Assembly: GCF_002105285.1 (NCBI RefSeq)
Contig: NZ_MUHR01000005.1
Span: forward strand, 124,001 to 188,000
Length of the DNA: 64,000 nucleotides
DNA from: Planktotalea arctica
GTDB taxonomy: Bacteria; Pseudomonadota; Alphaproteobacteria; Rhodobacterales; Rhodobacteraceae
Reading direction: 5' to 3'
The position numbers and the translations under genes are program-made. Shown in pieces: positions 29,185 to 37,534 of the stretch. The first letter of the stretch is position 1. Each line of letters starts with the position of its first letter. The notes under the pieces were generated by a model. That model ran no database searches and was not told the DNA's origin. It saw only the letters and a list, made by a program, of their open reading frames with translations.

Positions 29185-30350
29185 AACAGGCAGTGATCGT
29201 ATCCACCGCACGCAGCGGTTTGGCCAAGTCGTTTCGCGGCTCTTTGAACATGACGCATGGTGCAACGCTTGGTGCGCATTCGGTTCAGCACGCCGTTGCG
29301 CGCGCTGGGATTGACCCCGCAAGCATCGAGGATTGCCTGATGGGCTGCGCCACGCCAGAGGGCGCGACAGGCGGCAACATAGCGCGCCAGATCGCGCTGC
29401 GCGCGGGCTTGCCTGTGACAGTCTGCGGCGCGACTGTGAACCGCTTCTGCTCATCGGGTCTGCAAACAATCGCTATGGCGGCGCAATCTATCCAGAATGG
29501 CTCTGGTCCCATGGTGGCTGGCGGCGTCGAGAGTATTTCGCTGACGGGCAACCACCGAGTGCCGTCGCATGATCCGTGGATCGCAGAGCATAAACCAGCT
29601 ATCTACATGAGTATGATCGAAACGGCTGACATTGTGGCGGAGCGCTACGGCATCTCGCGCGAAGATCAGGACGCCTATGGGTTACGTTCGCAACTGCGCA
29701 TGGCTGCGGCGCAAGAGGCGGGCTTGTTTGCGAACGAGATCGTGCCGATGGCCGCTACCATGGCCGTAAAGGACAAGGAAACAGGTGAAGTCACGCATCA
29801 TGAAGTGACGGTTGACCGTGATGAGTGCAATCGGCCAACGACCAAAATCGAGGGTCTAAATGGGCTAAATCCTGTGCGCGAGGGCGGTTATGTCACTGCT
29901 GGAAACGCCAGCCAGCTTAGCGATGGATCGGCTGCGGTTGTGATGATGGAAGCAAGCGAAGCGGAGCGTCAAGGCATCGAAGCGCTCGGTGCGTTCAAGG
30001 GCTTTGCCGTCGCTGGTTGCGAGCCTGACGAAATGGGTATTGGTCCTGTTTTCGCTGTGCCGCGTTTGTTGGAACGGCATGGGCTGACGGTGGCTGATAT
30101 CGACCTGTGGGAGCTGAACGAGGCCTTCGCGTCCCAAGCGCTTTATAGTCGCGATCGGCTCGGGATTGATGACGAGAAATGCAATGTGAACGGCGGCTCT
30201 ATCGCGATCGGGCATCCGTTCGGTATGACCGGTGCGCGCATGACGGGTCACTTGCTGCTTGAGGGCAAGCGGCGTGGTGCGAAACTGGGCGTTGTGACAA
30301 TGTGCATTGGCGGCGGCATGGGGGCGGCGGGCCTCTTCGAAATATTCTAG
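29181..30350 (+). CDS. Acetyl-CoA C-acyltransferase (thiolase)
   Basis: A 389-residue thiolase that cleaves 3-ketoacyl-CoA with CoA. The acyl-accepting Cys90 is in NRFCSSG, the catalytic His345 in IGHPFGMTG, and the second Cys375 in [10 protein letters not shown]. The length is that of degradative thiolases. It directly follows the hydratase-dehydrogenase and completes a beta-oxidation cycle. Confidence 0.94.
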   Translation: MKQAVIVSTARSGLAKSFRGSLNMTHGATLGAHSVQHAVARAGIDPASIEDCLMGCATPEGATGGNIARQIALRAGLPVTVCGATVNRFCSSGLQTIAMAAQSIQNGSGPMVAGGVESISLTGNHRVPSHDPWIAEHKPAIYMSMIETADIVAERYGISREDQDAYGLRSQLRMAAAQEAGLFANEIVPMAATMAVKDKETGEVTHHEVTVDRDECNRPTTKIEGLNGLNPVREGGYVTAGNASQLSDGSAAVVMMEASEAERQGIEALGAFKGFAVAGCEPDEMGIGPVFAVPRLLERHGLTVADIDLWELNEAFASQALYSRDRLGIDDEKCNVNGGSIAIGHPFGMTGARMTGHLLLEGKRRGAKLGVVTMCIGGGMGAAGLFEIF

Positions 30351-30360
30351 GGAGTTTGAA

Positions 30361-31560
30361 ATGGACCTGAGCTACAGCAAAGACGAGTTGGCGTTTCAAA
30401 ACGAAGTGCGCAGCTTTTTGAAAGAGAAACTTCCCCAGCGCATGTCGGAGCGTGTGCGCTCGGGCGGTGAGTTAACCAAAGATGACGCCGAAGAATGGCA
30501 CGCCATTCTGAACGATAAGGGATGGCTTGCGCAAAACTGGCCAAAAGCCTTCGGTGGCGCGGAGTGGGATGCCGTGCAGCGCCACATCTACGACGAAGAG
30601 GCCGCGCTTGCAGACGCGCCGCGCATTGTGCCGTTCGGCCTTTCGATGCTGGCGCCCGTGTTGCAGAAGTTCGGCTCCAAAGCGCAATGCGACCGCTGGT
30701 TGCCGCGTATTCTGGACGGGTCCGACTGGTGGTGTCAGGGCTATTCCGAGCCGGGTGCAGGATCTGATCTGGCGTCATTGCGGACCGCCGCCGTGCGCGA
30801 GGGAGATCACTATATCGTCAATGGTCAAAAGACCTGGACGACGCTTGGCCAGCACGCGAATATGATATTCTGCCTTGTGCGCACCGACAAGGATGTGAAG
30901 CAGCAAGAGGGGATTTCCTTCCTGCTTATCGATATGGACACGCCCGGGGTAGAAGTGCGTCCTATCGTGCTTCTGGACGGCGGCGCAGAGGTGAACGAGG
31001 TCTGGTTCACGGACGTCAAAGTGCCCGTTGAAAACCTTGTGGGCGAAGAGAACAAGGGCTGGACCTACGCCAAATATCTGCTGACCCACGAGCGCACGAA
31101 TATCGCGGGCGTCGGGTTTTCCAATGCGGGGCTTGAGGCGGTCAAGCGCATTGCCAAAGCGGAAATGTCAGGGGGTAAACCGCTGATCGAAAACCCGCAT
31201 TTCGCCGCACGCATTGCGCAGGTCGAAATGGAGTTGATGGCGCTGTCCCTGTCCAATTTGCGCATCGTATCGAAGGCAGCCAAAGGCGGTGCGCCGGGGC
31301 TCGAGGCGTCGATGCTCAAGGTTAAAGGTTCGATCATTCGCCAAGAGATCAACGATCTGGCGCGCCGCGCTGTTGGTCCCTACGCATTGCCATTTGCATC
31401 CGAGGCGATTGAAGGCGCGAACGAGCCGCCCATCGGACCGGATTATGCGGGGCCTGTGGCGGCGCAGTATTTCAACAATCGTAAACTTTCGATTTTTGGT
31501 GGCTCAAACGAGGTGCAGCGCGAGATCATTGCCAAGACCACTTTGGGGAGAATGCAATGA
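30361..31560 (+). CDS. Acyl-CoA dehydrogenase, large (PimC-like) subunit
   Basis: A 399-residue flavoprotein resembling the large subunit of pimeloyl-CoA dehydrogenase. FAD/substrate motifs WCQGYSEPGAGSDLASL (about 124-140) and KTWTT are clear. Glu244 in THERTNIAG lies where isovaleryl-CoA dehydrogenase has its catalytic base, while the usual YEGT glutamate near the C-terminus is replaced by FGGS. I chose the ATG at 30361, ten bases after the thiolase stop. It is coupled to a second dehydrogenase by ATGA, suggesting a heteromeric enzyme. Confidence 0.9.
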   Translation: MDLSYSKDELAFQNEVRSFLKEKLPQRMSERVRSGGELTKDDAEEWHAILNDKGWLAQNWPKAFGGAEWDAVQRHIYDEEAALADAPRIVPFGLSMLAPVLQKFGSKAQCDRWLPRILDGSDWWCQGYSEPGAGSDLASLRTAAVREGDHYIVNGQKTWTTLGQHANMIFCLVRTDKDVKQQEGISFLLIDMDTPGVEVRPIVLLDGGAEVNEVWFTDVKVPVENLVGEENKGWTYAKYLLTHERTNIAGVGFSNAGLEAVKRIAKAEMSGGKPLIENPHFAARIAQVEMELMALSLSNLRIVSKAAKGGAPGLEASMLKVKGSIIRQEINDLARRAVGPYALPFASEAIEGANEPPIGPDYAGPVAAQYFNNRKLSIFGGSNEVQREIIAKTTLGRMQ

Positions 31561-32672
31561 ACTTCGAGCTAACCGAAGAGCGGCAAATGCTGCAAGACAC
31601 ACTCCGCCGCTTTCTGTCTGACAAATACGATGTGGCCACGCGCAATAGTATCTTGGAAAGCGACGCTGGCATGAGCGCCGATATTTGGGTGCAGCTTGCT
31701 GAACTTGGTGTTCTGGGCGCGCTTTTCAGCGAGGACGATGGCGGCTTTGGCGGTGCTGGTTTTGACATCGCGGTGGTGTTCGAGGAGCTTGGGCGCGCAG
31801 GCGTTGTAGAGCCCATTCTGGAGACCTGTATCTTGGGTGGCGGTCTGATTTCCGCGTTTGGGAACAAGAGCCAAAAAGGCATTTTGGAGACTGTTATCGG
31901 TGGAGGGACTCGCCTTGCGCTGGCCCATGGCGAGCCGCGCAGTCGCTATGACCTCAGCCGTGTCGAGACGGTTTGCAGGGGTGGCAAGTTGGCGGGTCAC
32001 AAGTCCATGTCACTTGGTGCAGGGAACGCAGATCACGTTATCATTTCAGCACGTGAAAGTGGCGCGGTGGATGACAAGGAAGGCTTATCGCTTTTCCTGA
32101 TGAAGACTTCTGATTTGGATTTGCGGGCCACACCTGTGATGGGCGGCGGCATGGCGGCGGACATCTTTCTTGACGGTTTTGCAGTCACAGACGACATGCG
32201 CCTTGGCCCCAAGGGCGGTGCGTTTGAAGCACTGGAAACTGTCCAGGCGGCGGCGATCACAGCGATCTGCGCGCAGACGCTGGGCGGTATGGAAACAGCG
32301 GTTCGACTTACTGCGGAGTATTTGCAAACGCGCAAGCAATTCGGCAAGCCGATTGGAACGTTCCAAGCGCTACAACATCGCCTCTCGGACATGCTAATCG
32401 AGATGGAGCAAGCCCGCTCTGCGGTGATTGGCGCGGCGGGATACCTCGAAGCAGACCCTAAACAGCGCGATCGCCATGCAAGTGCTGCGAAAAACTTGCT
32501 GGGCCGCATTGGCCGCATGATCGCAGAGGACGCGATCCAGATGCACGGGGGCATTGCGATGACGCAGGAATATGAACTTGCCCATATCGCGAAGCGCATC
32601 GTCATGGCGGATCATATGTTCGGCGATACGGACCATCATCTCGAGCGTTTCATTGCGCTAAGCGCCGCGTAA
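31557..32672 (+). CDS. Acyl-CoA dehydrogenase, small (PimD-like) subunit
   Basis: A 371-residue acyl-CoA dehydrogenase-fold protein, resembling the small subunit of pimeloyl-CoA dehydrogenase. The N-terminal helices, the RKQFGKPIGTFQALQH motif (about residues 259-274) and MHGGIAMTQEYELAH are present. Neither usual catalytic glutamate is evident: the C-terminal site reads FGDTD, and the other aligns by eye with VQAAAIT. It probably complements the large subunit rather than acting alone. It is coupled by ATGA to the gene before and followed at once by the thioesterase. Confidence 0.88.
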   Translation: MNFELTEERQMLQDTLRRFLSDKYDVATRNSILESDAGMSADIWVQLAELGVLGALFSEDDGGFGGAGFDIAVVFEELGRAGVVEPILETCILGGGLISAFGNKSQKGILETVIGGGTRLALAHGEPRSRYDLSRVETVCRGGKLAGHKSMSLGAGNADHVIISARESGAVDDKEGLSLFLMKTSDLDLRATPVMGGGMAADIFLDGFAVTDDMRLGPKGGAFEALETVQAAAITAICAQTLGGMETAVRLTAEYLQTRKQFGKPIGTFQALQHRLSDMLIEMEQARSAVIGAAGYLEADPKQRDRHASAAKNLLGRIGRMIAEDAIQMHGGIAMTQEYELAHIAKRIVMADHMFGDTDHHLERFIALSAA

Positions 32673-33083
32673 ATGAGCAGCGAAATTCGCAACGAAACCG
32701 GAACGCAAAAGCTGGTGGGATATGTTATCGATGTGGGCCACAGCGATGGCTGCGCGCGCTGTTGGCTTGATCTGGAAGCGCGTCATCTGAACCGCCACAA
32801 CGTGCTGCACGGGGGCATCGCAACGATGCTTCTGGATAGCGCGAGCGGCGCGACGGGAAGCATGACGGTCGATCCCACAGGGCTTGTTCCGTTTTTGTCG
32901 GTTTCCTTGAACGTGCAGTTCATCGCCCCCGGACGCCCCGGGCGTGTGAGTGCGGTGGGTAAAATCACTGGCGGTGGCCGTTCGCTCAAATTCATTTCGG
33001 CTGAGTTGCATCACGAGGATGGCACGTTGATCGCGACCTCCACAGGCGTGTTTAAACGTGTGCCACAGGAAAAGCTGGCATGA
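32673..33083 (+). CDS. PaaI-type hotdog thioesterase
   Basis: A 136-residue hotdog-fold thioesterase. The motif HNVLHGGIATMLLDSASG (residues 42-59) holds the HGG element and Asp55, matching the PaaI family. Such enzymes hydrolyse dead-end or aromatic CoA thioesters and free CoA. Its ATG touches the previous stop, and its end overlaps the next gene by ATGA. Confidence 0.88.
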   Translation: MSSEIRNETGTQKLVGYVIDVGHSDGCARCWLDLEARHLNRHNVLHGGIATMLLDSASGATGSMTVDPTGLVPFLSVSLNVQFIAPGRPGRVSAVGKITGGGRSLKFISAELHHEDGTLIATSTGVFKRVPQEKLA

Positions 33084-33847
33084 CCCTCGCACGCGTGGAT
33101 CAACAGGGATCGACCCTTACAATCATGAACGCCAATCCTGCGCGGCGCGGGGCCTTGTCGCCTGATCTATATGCGGCAATCCGCGAAGCGCTGGAGCGCG
33201 CGCAAGACCCCAAAGTGCGTGCGATTATCTTCGCCTCCGAGGGTGGATTTTTCTGCTCTGGCGGGGATCTGAATACGCTCAAGGAACGCGCTGGTCTGAG
33301 TCTTGAGCAGCGCCGCGCCAAAGTGCAGGAGTTGCACGACCTGGTCGCAGGTCTGCGCGCGGCCCCCGTGCCGATTATCGCGGCGGTCGAGGGTGGCGCA
33401 GCGGGGGCTGGCCTCTCCTTGGCGCTTGCGTGCGATATGATCGTTGCCACTCAAGGCGCCAAGTTCACGGCCTCTTACGTCAAGGCGGGCGTTGTGCCGG
33501 ATGCGGGTCTAACATCGGCACTGTCGCGCATGTTGCCCCGTCAACTGGTTAGCGAAATGTGCCTTTTGGCGCGCTCGGTCGCGGCAGGGCGTTTGGCTGA
33601 CCTCGGCGTGGTGAACCTGATCGCGGAAGATCCATTAGCAGAGGCGCAAGCGTTGGCAGATACATTCGCCAAAGGTCCGCGCAAAGCGCAAGGCATCATC
33701 AAAGGCCTCGTCAGCAGCGCGTATGAGCTTAGCGAAACCGAGCAGCTAGTGGCAGAACGTGAGGCCATGATTCGCGCGGTGGTCGATACCGAGGCGCAGA
33801 TCGGTATCACCGCGTTCCTTGGCAAGCAAACACCGGAGTATCCATGA
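33080..33847 (+). CDS. Crotonase-family protein (PaaG/oxepin-CoA hydrolase-like)
   Basis: A 255-residue crotonase fold. Oxyanion-hole motifs EGGFFCSGGDL and EGGAAGAGLSLALACDMI are present, but both hydratase glutamates are gone, replaced by Ser and Lys. Asp in GVVPDAG matches the catalytic Asp position of PaaG-type isomerases. The overall sequence resembles proteins annotated as alternative oxepin-CoA hydrolases. It is thus more likely an isomerase or hydrolase than a hydratase, and hints that the substrate is ring-derived. It overlaps both neighbours by ATGA. Confidence 0.82.
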   Translation: MTLARVDQQGSTLTIMNANPARRGALSPDLYAAIREALERAQDPKVRAIIFASEGGFFCSGGDLNTLKERAGLSLEQRRAKVQELHDLVAGLRAAPVPIIAAVEGGAAGAGLSLALACDMIVATQGAKFTASYVKAGVVPDAGLTSALSRMLPRQLVSEMCLLARSVAAGRLADLGVVNLIAEDPLAEAQALADTFAKGPRKAQGIIKGLVSSAYELSETEQLVAEREAMIRAVVDTEAQIGITAFLGKQTPEYP

Positions 33848-34836
33848 GCCTGACAACGCCCCTTAGCCAGAAATTCGGCCTGCGGATGCCGATCCTCGCA
33901 GGGGGCCTTATGTGGCTCGCCGATGCGGAGTATGTCGCCGCTTGTGCGCATGCAGGGATCATGGGGTTTGTCACGGCGGCCTCCTTTCCCGATCCTGCTG
34001 ATTTGCGCGCAGAAATCGCAAAGGCGCACAGGCTTTGCGGCGGTAAGCCGTTCGGCGTTAATGTTTCCATGTTGCCCAAGCTGGTTCCGGGCGAGCAAAC
34101 GGCAGATATCTTCAAGCTGATCGCACAGACGGGCGTCGACGTCGTTGAAACCTCAGGCCGCAATCCAGAGGAATACATGGCGCAGCTTAAAGCACAGGGC
34201 ACTTTTGTCATTCACAAAGTTCCGTCGGTACGGTTTGCCATGAAGGCCCAAAGCATCGGTGTCGATATGGTCGCTATCGTGGGCGCGGAATGTGGCGGTC
34301 ATCCGGGGCTCGATCTGATAGGGACGATGGTTAACAACGCGCTCGCGTTGGAGCGTCTCGACATCCCTTTCGTTATTGGTGGCGGCATTGGGCACGGCGC
34401 ACAAATCGCGGCTGCGATCGCCATGGGGGCCAGCGGCGTCGTCATGGGCACGCGGCTACTGGTGGCGGAAGAACTCAATGCGCATCACGGTTACAAACAG
34501 GCGCTCGTCGATGCGAGCGAGCGCGACACTGTGTTGACCATGCAATCCGTGCGCAACACGATCCGCACGCTGAAGAATGACACGACCACGCTGGTCGCGC
34601 AGATGGAAGCAGAGAACCCCGAGATCGGCTTTGAGGGCCTGCGCCCCCATGTGGCAGGCGTGATCGGGCGCAAGGCCTATGAGACGGGCGATGTGTCCAA
34701 GGGCATGCTCTCTGCGGGGCATGCGCTCGGGCTGACGGATAGGATTGAACCGATGGCGGATATTGTGACGCGGCTGGAGATGCAGGCAGATGTGGCAGCG
34801 CTGCGTCTGAGAGGGGCAAGCGATGCACATTCATGA
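33844..34836 (+). CDS. FMN-dependent nitronate monooxygenase/oxidoreductase family protein
   Basis: A 330-residue TIM-barrel flavoprotein of the nitronate monooxygenase/FabK-like group. AECGGHPG (about residues 142-149) and the phosphate-binding stretch IGGGIGHGAQIAAAIAMGASGVVMG (written here by position, about 178-202) match the family. Members oxidise alkyl nitronates or reduce enoyl groups. In this operon a reductase or oxidase for a CoA intermediate is as plausible as nitronate chemistry. Its end overlaps the ligase gene by 14 bases. Confidence 0.85.
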   Translation: MSLTTPLSQKFGLRMPILAGGLMWLADAEYVAACAHAGIMGFVTAASFPDPADLRAEIAKAHRLCGGKPFGVNVSMLPKLVPGEQTADIFKLIAQTGVDVVETSGRNPEEYMAQLKAQGTFVIHKVPSVRFAMKAQSIGVDMVAIVGAECGGHPGLDLIGTMVNNALALERLDIPFVIGGGIGHGAQIAAAIAMGASGVVMGTRLLVAEELNAHHGYKQALVDASERDTVLTMQSVRNTIRTLKNDTTTLVAQMEAENPEIGFEGLRPHVAGVIGRKAYETGDVSKGMLSAGHALGLTDRIEPMADIVTRLEMQADVAALRLRGASDAHS

Positions 34837-36313
34837 ATTTCTGAGTGCTGAGGCACAGGCGCGGCCCCAAGCGATTGCCGTGCAGGATTGGGACGGCGCG
34901 GAATGGTCCTTTGCAAAAGAGTGGGCGGCGGCAGAGGCGGGCGCAGAGCTTTTGAAACTGGCGGGCGTGCAAAAGGGTGACCGCGTTTTGATGGTCACGG
35001 AGAACTGCGTGACGCTTTGCGTTTTCATCTACGCGTGTTCGCTGATCGGCGCATGGGCAGTGCCTGTGAACGCGCGCCAGACGGAAGCGGAACTTGCGCG
35101 CATCATCAAACACGCGACCCCGCGCGCGGGGCTGTTCATGTCGTCGGTTTCACCCGATGCAAAAGCGCATGGCGATCGCTGTGATGCGCGCGAAGTAAAG
35201 GGGGCGTGGGGCGATGTGATGATGGCAGAGCTTGGCCCAAGCGACCCTGCGTTCGACCCCGATGTTGCCGTCATGCTCTATACCACGGGTACGACCGGCA
35301 CGCCCAAAGGTGTCATGCTGACCCACTCCAATCTGGTCTATGCTGGTAAAACCTCCGCCGATACGCGCGGTATGACGCGCGATGATACAGTCTATGGCGC
35401 GCTGCCTATGACCCATGTGTTCGGGCTTGCTTCAATGCTCATGGCGGCCACATTCGCAGGCGCGACGATCAGGCTTGAGGCGCGCTTTACAGCGGCCAAG
35501 CTGCACGCGGCCTTGATCAGCGGTGTGACTATCCTGCCGGCGGTTCCCCAGATGCACGCGCTGTTGATGCAATACACCGCCGAGCAAGGGATCGAGAGCA
35601 TCGCAGGTGGTCCGCTTCGCTTCGTTTCCTCCGGCGCGGCTCCGCTCGATCCTATGTGGAAACGAAAAGCGGAGGCGTTCTACGGCATCGCTTTGCAGAA
35701 CGGGTATGGCATGACCGAAACCAGCGCGGGCGTGTGTACCACTAAAAGCGAAATGGGCGATCCCGATATCTCTGTCGGTCCGCCGCTCAAGGGCGTCGAA
35801 ATTCGCATCGACGAGGGCGCAGAGGGCGGCGGCAATGGTATTGGCGAAGTCCTGACGCGCGGCCCGCACATCATGCTGGGCTATTTCCGCAACCCGGAAG
35901 AAACCGCCAAAGCGCTTGACCAGGACGGGTGGATGCACACGGGCGATCTGGGCAAAATCGACGAAAACGGCCTGCTGCACATCTTGGGCCGCTCCAAGGA
36001 ATTGATCATACGAGGCGGTTTCAACATCTACCCACCCGAAGTAGAAGCCGCGATCAACGATCACCCCGCAGTCGTACAATCCGCAGTCATCGGGCGCCGT
36101 ACGGTCACCGGAGATGAGGACGTTCTCGCTTTCGTTCAGCTTCCCAACCTCGATGCCGTCACGCCCGAGGAGTTGCGCGCTTTCGTTGCGCCGCGACTAT
36201 CGGCCTACAAGCGCCCCAGCCAGTTCGTTCTTGCGCTTAGCCTGCCCGCTGCGCCTACCGGCAAGCTGTTGAAACACAAGCTGCTCAATACATTCGCCGA
36301 TCAGTTAAGCTAA
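34823..36313 (+). CDS. Acyl-CoA ligase (AMP-forming)
   Basis: A 496-residue ANL-family enzyme. The P-loop YTTGTTGTPKG is near residue 152, NGYGMTET near 294, the hinge HTGDLG near 373 and the final catalytic Lys in PTGKLLKH near the end. It activates a carboxylic acid to its CoA ester with ATP. As the last gene of the TRAP/beta-oxidation unit, it most likely activates the imported acid. Side-chain specificity cannot be read from sequence. Confidence 0.92.
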   Translation: MHIHEFLSAEAQARPQAIAVQDWDGAEWSFAKEWAAAEAGAELLKLAGVQKGDRVLMVTENCVTLCVFIYACSLIGAWAVPVNARQTEAELARIIKHATPRAGLFMSSVSPDAKAHGDRCDAREVKGAWGDVMMAELGPSDPAFDPDVAVMLYTTGTTGTPKGVMLTHSNLVYAGKTSADTRGMTRDDTVYGALPMTHVFGLASMLMAATFAGATIRLEARFTAAKLHAALISGVTILPAVPQMHALLMQYTAEQGIESIAGGPLRFVSSGAAPLDPMWKRKAEAFYGIALQNGYGMTETSAGVCTTKSEMGDPDISVGPPLKGVEIRIDEGAEGGGNGIGEVLTRGPHIMLGYFRNPEETAKALDQDGWMHTGDLGKIDENGLLHILGRSKELIIRGGFNIYPPEVEAAINDHPAVVQSAVIGRRTVTGDEDVLAFVQLPNLDAVTPEELRAFVAPRLSAYKRPSQFVLALSLPAAPTGKLLKHKLLNTFADQLS

Positions 36314-36315
36314 CC

Positions 36316-36340
36316 CCTGCTTCATCTTGCCCTTTAAACT
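36316..36340 (-). repeat. Dispersed 24-base element, inverted copy 3
   Basis: Read on the minus strand, AGTTTAAAGGGCAAGATGAAG begins 9 bases after the stop of the YcaQ-family gene. It shares 21 of 24 positions with the copy at 15386 and has the same orientation relative to the gene end. Confidence 0.6.
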
Positions 36341-36349
36341 CATCCACGC

Positions 36350-37531
36350 TCATAAGCCGAGCGTCGGGTCGATCCTGATGTTCGATACGCCCGAAAAATC
36401 CGCCATCAAATCCAACTCGCGGTGCAAACGATCCAGCCGCGCGGGCGTTACTTGCACACCCTTTTCCCACCAAAGACCCGTGACGTTTAACACATCTTCA
36501 GCCCGCAGCGCTTTCATATCGATGCGCCCGGTCAAACGATCGCCCTCCATGATTGGAAAGACGTAATAGCCGTATTGGCGTTTGGCCTCGGGCACGAAAA
36601 TTTCAATCCTGTAGTGAAACCCGAACAGACGCTCGGCGCGTTTGCGATCCCTTAAAGCAGGATCAAAGGGGCTTAGAATGCGCAGGCGGTTTGTGGGTTT
36701 GGGCGGTGTTTCTTCCATGATCCCATCGCGCGCAAAGACGCGTTTCAGGCTGCCGTCATGGCCCTCGATATCCACTTCGATCACCCCGGCGTTGACGCAC
36801 CAGTCTTTGGCTTCTTGCAAGGTCACATGATCCCAGAACGCTGCAATTTCATTCGGGCTGGCAAAGCCAAGGCGATCGAGAGCCGCGTTGCAGAGCCAAT
36901 CTATACTGTCTTCCTCGCTTGGCGTCTCAGCGATCAATTCCGCGTCCAGAACACGTTCCGTCAGATCGTAGAATTTCTTGAACGAGACCCTGTGCGTCAC
37001 GCTTAGATCGCCCGTGCGCCATAGATATTCCAGTGCAGTCTTGGACGGGTGCCAGTCCCACCAGCCGCCTGAACTGCGCTTTTCACCCTTGCCGACGCAT
37101 GCGGAGGATTTCGGGCCTTCCACGGCGATCTGATCCAAGAGGGCATCGACTTTTTCCTCAAACCCGGCACGCCGCCAACTGCGCCATTGGCGCTTTAGCT
37201 TTTCCGCATCGCGCGCGAAACGCAGTTTCCAATGCGGGAAGAATTGCGATGGAATGACCGACGCGTCATGGGTCCAATGCTCGAATAGGGAGTGTTCTGT
37301 TTCCAGCAATTGCGAGAGGTTGTTGGGGCGATATTTCGTGCGCCGTGCGCGCAAGATCATGTGATGGGCGCGCTCAACCGTGTTGATGCTATCGACCTGA
37401 ACAAATCCAAGGCGTGTGATCAGGTCAAGGAGATCATCGCCCTTGCCGCTGCCTGTGGGCGCACTGCTCAGCAAATGACGATCGAGAAAAATGGCGCGGG
37501 CAGTCTTGTTGTCAAGGACTGGAACGCACAC
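36350..37531 (-). CDS. YcaQ/AlkX-family DNA glycosylase (winged-helix)
   Basis: A 393-residue HTH_42 protein. E. coli YcaQ (AlkX) is a DNA glycosylase that unhooks interstrand crosslinks; the AlkZ branch removes bulky adducts. The catalytic-type motif is QVD in GFVQVDSINTVERAHH (about residues 44-59), matching the QxD of the YcaQ branch. The start is a GTG at 37531, 3 bases after the LacI-family gene, so the two are co-transcribed. That coupling of a sugar-type regulator to DNA repair is unexplained. Confidence 0.85.
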   Translation of the reverse strand: MCVPVLDNKTARAIFLDRHLLSSAPTGSGKGDDLLDLITRLGFVQVDSINTVERAHHMILRARRTKYRPNNLSQLLETEHSLFEHWTHDASVIPSQFFPHWKLRFARDAEKLKRQWRSWRRAGFEEKVDALLDQIAVEGPKSSACVGKGEKRSSGGWWDWHPSKTALEYLWRTGDLSVTHRVSFKKFYDLTERVLDAELIAETPSEEDSIDWLCNAALDRLGFASPNEIAAFWDHVTLQEAKDWCVNAGVIEVDIEGHDGSLKRVFARDGIMEETPPKPTNRLRILSPFDPALRDRKRAERLFGFHYRIEIFVPEAKRQYGYYVFPIMEGDRLTGRIDMKALRAEDVLNVTGLWWEKGVQVTPARLDRLHRELDLMADFSGVSNIRIDPTLGL

Positions 37532-37534
37532 GCC

